Below, piece after piece: positions 6,147-8,021 of a stretch of DNA of 8,021 bases. Every line of letters starts with the position of its first letter. The first letter of the stretch is position 1. The position numbers and the translations under genes are program-made. The notes beneath the pieces are model-generated. The model did not search any database, was not told where the DNA came from, and saw only the letters and a list, made by a program, of their open reading frames with translations. Origin of the DNA: an uncultured bacterium (GTDB lineage: Bacteria > Planctomycetota > Phycisphaerae > Phycisphaerales > SM1A02); assembly GCA_903861235.1 (NCBI GenBank), contig CAIOTP010000285.1, positions 1 through 8,021 of the forward strand, given 5' to 3'.

Positions 6147-7184
6147 TCAGGACACCTGGTGATACGCCCGGTACCAGTCGACGAACCGCTGGATGCCCGT
6201 CTCGATGGGCGTGGACGGTCGGTATCCGAAGTCTCGCTCCAAGTCCGTCACATCCGCGGTGGTGTCGGGGACGTCTCCAGCCTGGATGGGCTCCATCTGC
6301 AGCACCGCCTTGCGTCCCAGGCATGATTCCAGCGCCTGCAGACACCGCATGATCGGCACGGAGCGACCGCATGCCACGTTGTACACACGGAAAGGCGCGG
6401 AACTGCACGCTGGATCTGGCGCTTGCGGATCGAAGGCGGAGTTGGGGCGAGCCGGCTTCTCCAGCACCCGAAGGATCGCTTCGGCCACGTCGTCGATGTA
6501 GGTGAAGTCCCGGGTGCTGCGGCCCTGGTTGAACACGCGGATGGGTTCGCCGCGAAGGATCGCGGCGGTCCACTTCGACAGCACCATGTCGGGGCGTCCC
6601 CATGGGCCGTACACGGTGAAGAACCGAAGCCCGGTGCAGGGCAGGTTGAACAGGTGCGCATAGCTGTGCGCCATCAGCTCGTTGGCACGCTTCGTGGCAC
6701 CATAGGGCGTGATGGGGTGGTCGCCGCCCACATGCTCGGAGAAGGGGATGCCGCGGTCGAGACCGTACACCGAACTCGAGCTGGCGAACACCAGATGTTG
6801 GATGTCGCGCTGGCGACACTCCTCCAGGATGTTGGCAAAGCCCACCAGATTGGCCTGCACGGTGCGTGCGGGGTTGGTGATGCTGGCGCCGGCGCCGGCC
6901 TGGGCGGCAAGGTGGATCACATGGGTGGGTCGGGCGGAGTCGAGAACGGCCGCCAGGGAACCCTGGTCCCCAATGTCTCCCTGGTGAAATCCGAAGTCAT
7001 GGCCCACTTCCAAGCCCCTCAGCCGAGCTCGCTTCAGTGCGGGGTCGTAGTAGTCGGAGACGCTGTCGAGACCGTGTACACGCACGCCACGTTCAAGCAG
7101 GGCGGCACAAGTTCTCGCGCCGATGAATCCGGCGCAACCGGTCACAAGAACATTCACGCCGACAAGGCTACTGGCTCGAATCAT
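6147..7184 (-). CDS. Sugar-nucleotide epimerase, UDP-glucuronate 4-epimerase type (extended SDR)
   Basis: 345 residues from the ATG at 7184, a normal length for the family. A TTG two codons upstream and a GTG at 7157, which would begin directly at the first beta strand, are alternative starts. The NAD-binding Rossmann motif is TGCAGFIG (15-22). D40 ends strand 2 and is followed by SDYYDPALKRARL (43-55), a hallmark of UDP-glucuronate 4-epimerases. The catalytic set is S136 (in SSSSVYG), Y161 and K165 (YGATK). FFTVYGPWGRPDM and the segment FDPQAPDPACSSAPFRVYNV also match that subfamily, as does QAGDVPDTTADVTDLERDFGY near the C-terminus. It should interconvert UDP-glucuronate and UDP-galacturonate, or a close relative, in the cytosol, supplying a sugar for surface glycan. 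The exact substrate is inferred. It lies between the aminotransferase gene (112 bases upstream) and the O-antigen ligase gene. Confidence 0.92.
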   Translation of the reverse strand: MIRASSLVGVNVLVTGCAGFIGARTCAALLERGVRVHGLDSVSDYYDPALKRARLRGLEVGHDFGFHQGDIGDQGSLAAVLDSARPTHVIHLAAQAGAGASITNPARTVQANLVGFANILEECRQRDIQHLVFASSSSVYGLDRGIPFSEHVGGDHPITPYGATKRANELMAHSYAHLFNLPCTGLRFFTVYGPWGRPDMVLSKWTAAILRGEPIRVFNQGRSTRDFTYIDDVAEAILRVLEKPARPNSAFDPQAPDPACSSAPFRVYNVACGRSVPIMRCLQALESCLGRKAVLQMEPIQAGDVPDTTADVTDLERDFGYRPSTPIETGIQRFVDWYRAYHQVS

Positions 7185-7232
7185 GAGCAAGGCCCGGCGA
7201 GACGGCGGGCGATCGCTTCACTTCAAACGCAG

Positions 7233-7248
7233 CCTGCCGCTCGGCAGG
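7233..7248 (-). other. Short inverted repeat between aminotransferase and epimerase genes
   Basis: CCTGCC and GGCAGG form a perfect 6-base-pair, GC-rich stem with a 4-base loop, in the 112-base gap between the aminotransferase stop and the epimerase start. On the minus strand it is not followed by a T tract, so it is not a convincing intrinsic terminator. It could be an attenuating or RNA-stabilising hairpin, or chance in GC-rich DNA. Confidence 0.25.
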
Positions 7249-7296
7249 AGCAGTCCGAGCGGCGGTCGCACGCGGATCTGGGGCATGGCATCCCGT

Positions 7297-8021
7297 TCAC
7301 GGAGCATGCACGGGGGGCGTGCGAGCCCGCTCCTGCTTGATGGCCAGCAGACATCGTTTCACGCCGGCGGCGTAGGCCTTCATGCAGTCTTCGTGGATGG
7401 TGTGATGGCAGAGGAAGGTGAGGGAGGTTTCGCCCAGCCGCCGTGCGGAGGGGAGCCGGCCATCCGGATCAAGCGGGCCTCGGCCCACCTTGGCGGGTGT
7501 CAGGCCGCGTTGCGCGAACAGCTCCTCGCGGTAGATCTCCGCACACGAGCCGTACATGCAGGGCAGGTGCCTGGCTCGCAACTGCTCCAGGACATGGTGA
7601 CGCAAGCCGGAGCACCCGTCTCCTTCCACGAATGCCACGCACCTGTAGTGCGCATGGCCCGACGGGGTCTCCGGCACGCGAAGGAACCCGACCTCCCGGA
7701 GGGCCTCCTGCAGGATCAGGCTGTTGCGCCGACGAGCGGCGACCCAGGACGGGAGCTTGCCAAGCTGGCAGAGGCCGATCGCCGCCTGCATCTCCGTCAT
7801 TCGAAGGTTCGTGCCCTCGTGCTTCACCAGCCATCGGAAGTCGGTCGCTCCGGCAGCCGGATGCCGAAATGCCTCGTCGTGGTCCTTGCCGTGCTGGGTG
7901 AAGGACCAGCAACGCTTGAAGTGTTCACCGCTCGTGGTGCAGAGCATGCCGCCTTCGCCGCCCGTCGTCATGATCTTGTCCTGGCAGAAGCTCCAGCTGG
8001 CGAAGGTGCCGAAGGTGCCGA
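7297..8021 (-). CDS. DegT/DnrJ/EryC1/StrS-family PLP aminotransferase, 5' end beyond the window
   Basis: The C-terminal 240 residues are visible; the frame is open to the right edge, so the true start is outside the window and the ATG at 7971 is internal. The first residues read GTFGTFASWSFCQDKIMTTG, followed by GEGGM. The Lys in QDKIMTTGGEGG (codon at 7977-7975) is the expected Schiff-base lysine for PLP. Further family marks are DFRWLVKHEGTNLRMTEMQA (G-T-N-x-R-M-x-E-M-Q-A-A-I-G, the dimer/active-site segment) and the C-terminal SLTFLCHHTIHEDCM, equivalent to the S-L-x-F-x-x-H-x-T ending of the family. These enzymes transfer an amino group, usually from glutamate, to a keto-sugar nucleotide, giving an amino sugar for surface glycan or antibiotic sugars. 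Followed by an epimerase and an O-antigen ligase, a role in a polysaccharide amino sugar is likely. The sugar itself cannot be read. Confidence 0.92.
   Translation of the reverse strand, partial: GTFGTFASWSFCQDKIMTTGGEGGMLCTTSGEHFKRCWSFTQHGKDHDEAFRHPAAGATDFRWLVKHEGTNLRMTEMQAAIGLCQLGKLPSWVAARRRNSLILQEALREVGFLRVPETPSGHAHYRCVAFVEGDGCSGLRHHVLEQLRARHLPCMYGSCAEIYREELFAQRGLTPAKVGRGPLDPDGRLPSARRLGETSLTFLCHHTIHEDCMKAYAAGVKRCLLAIKQERARTPPVHAP

Noticed and set aside
5015..6352. Plus-strand open frame of 445 codons opposite the O-antigen ligase gene
   Set aside because: It has a low-complexity His/Gly/Arg-rich composition and overlaps a well-supported membrane protein on the other strand; no domain is recognisable.
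8002..8019. Tandem 9-base repeat (GAAGGTGCC twice) at the right edge
   Set aside because: It encodes G-T-F-G-T-F in the aminotransferase just before the PLP-lysine segment, a region where this family normally has a similar Gly-rich stretch, so it is explained by coding.

Overview
The window is high-GC bacterial DNA, almost fully coding, with short intergenic gaps, few Shine-Dalgarno-like sites and no long gene-free stretch. It looks like a chromosomal surface-polysaccharide locus. I cannot fix the organism from sequence alone. The large exported protein of unrecognised family, the weak ribosome-binding signals and the family mix remind me of Planctomycetota (Phycisphaerae-like), but that is inference only.

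Layout, left to right. (1) Positions 1-109, minus strand: the first 36 codons of a probable family-4 glycosyltransferase, running off the left edge. Its ATG overlaps the stop of the next gene by 4 bases (ATGA). (2) Positions 106-942, minus: a YdcF/ElyC/SanA (DUF218) membrane protein. (3) Positions 994-1728, plus: an aquaglyceroporin (GlpF/MIP family) transcribed divergently. (4) Positions 1754-3790, plus: a large exported protein of unknown function, 25 bases after the porin. It is cysteine-rich, and part of it resembles a catalytically dead caspase/gingipain-type fold. (5) Positions 3796-4725, minus: a predicted lipoprotein with an SGNH/GDSL hydrolase signature, convergent with gene 4 and 5 bases away. 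(6) Positions 4820-6097, minus: a polytopic O-antigen ligase/polymerase (WaaL/Wzy_C) protein. (7) Positions 6147-7184, minus: a UDP-glucuronate 4-epimerase-type sugar-nucleotide epimerase. (8) Positions 7297-8021, minus: a DegT/DnrJ/EryC1/StrS PLP aminotransferase whose N-terminus lies beyond the right edge.

Read on the minus strand, the order is sugar aminotransferase, sugar-nucleotide epimerase, O-antigen ligase/polymerase, SGNH lipoprotein, then (after two plus-strand genes) YdcF protein and glycosyltransferase. This fits nucleotide-sugar synthesis, glycan assembly, polymerisation or ligation outside the inner membrane, and possible envelope-side modification. The porin and the unknown exported protein form a two-gene plus-strand island inside this locus. 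Their link to polysaccharide work is not shown by the sequence.

No RNA genes, CRISPR arrays, insertion sequences or clear promoters were found. The long open frames antisense to the genes are ordinary high-GC shadows. I found no clear evidence of a wholly new multi-gene system. The best candidate for novelty is the exported protein at 1754-3790.
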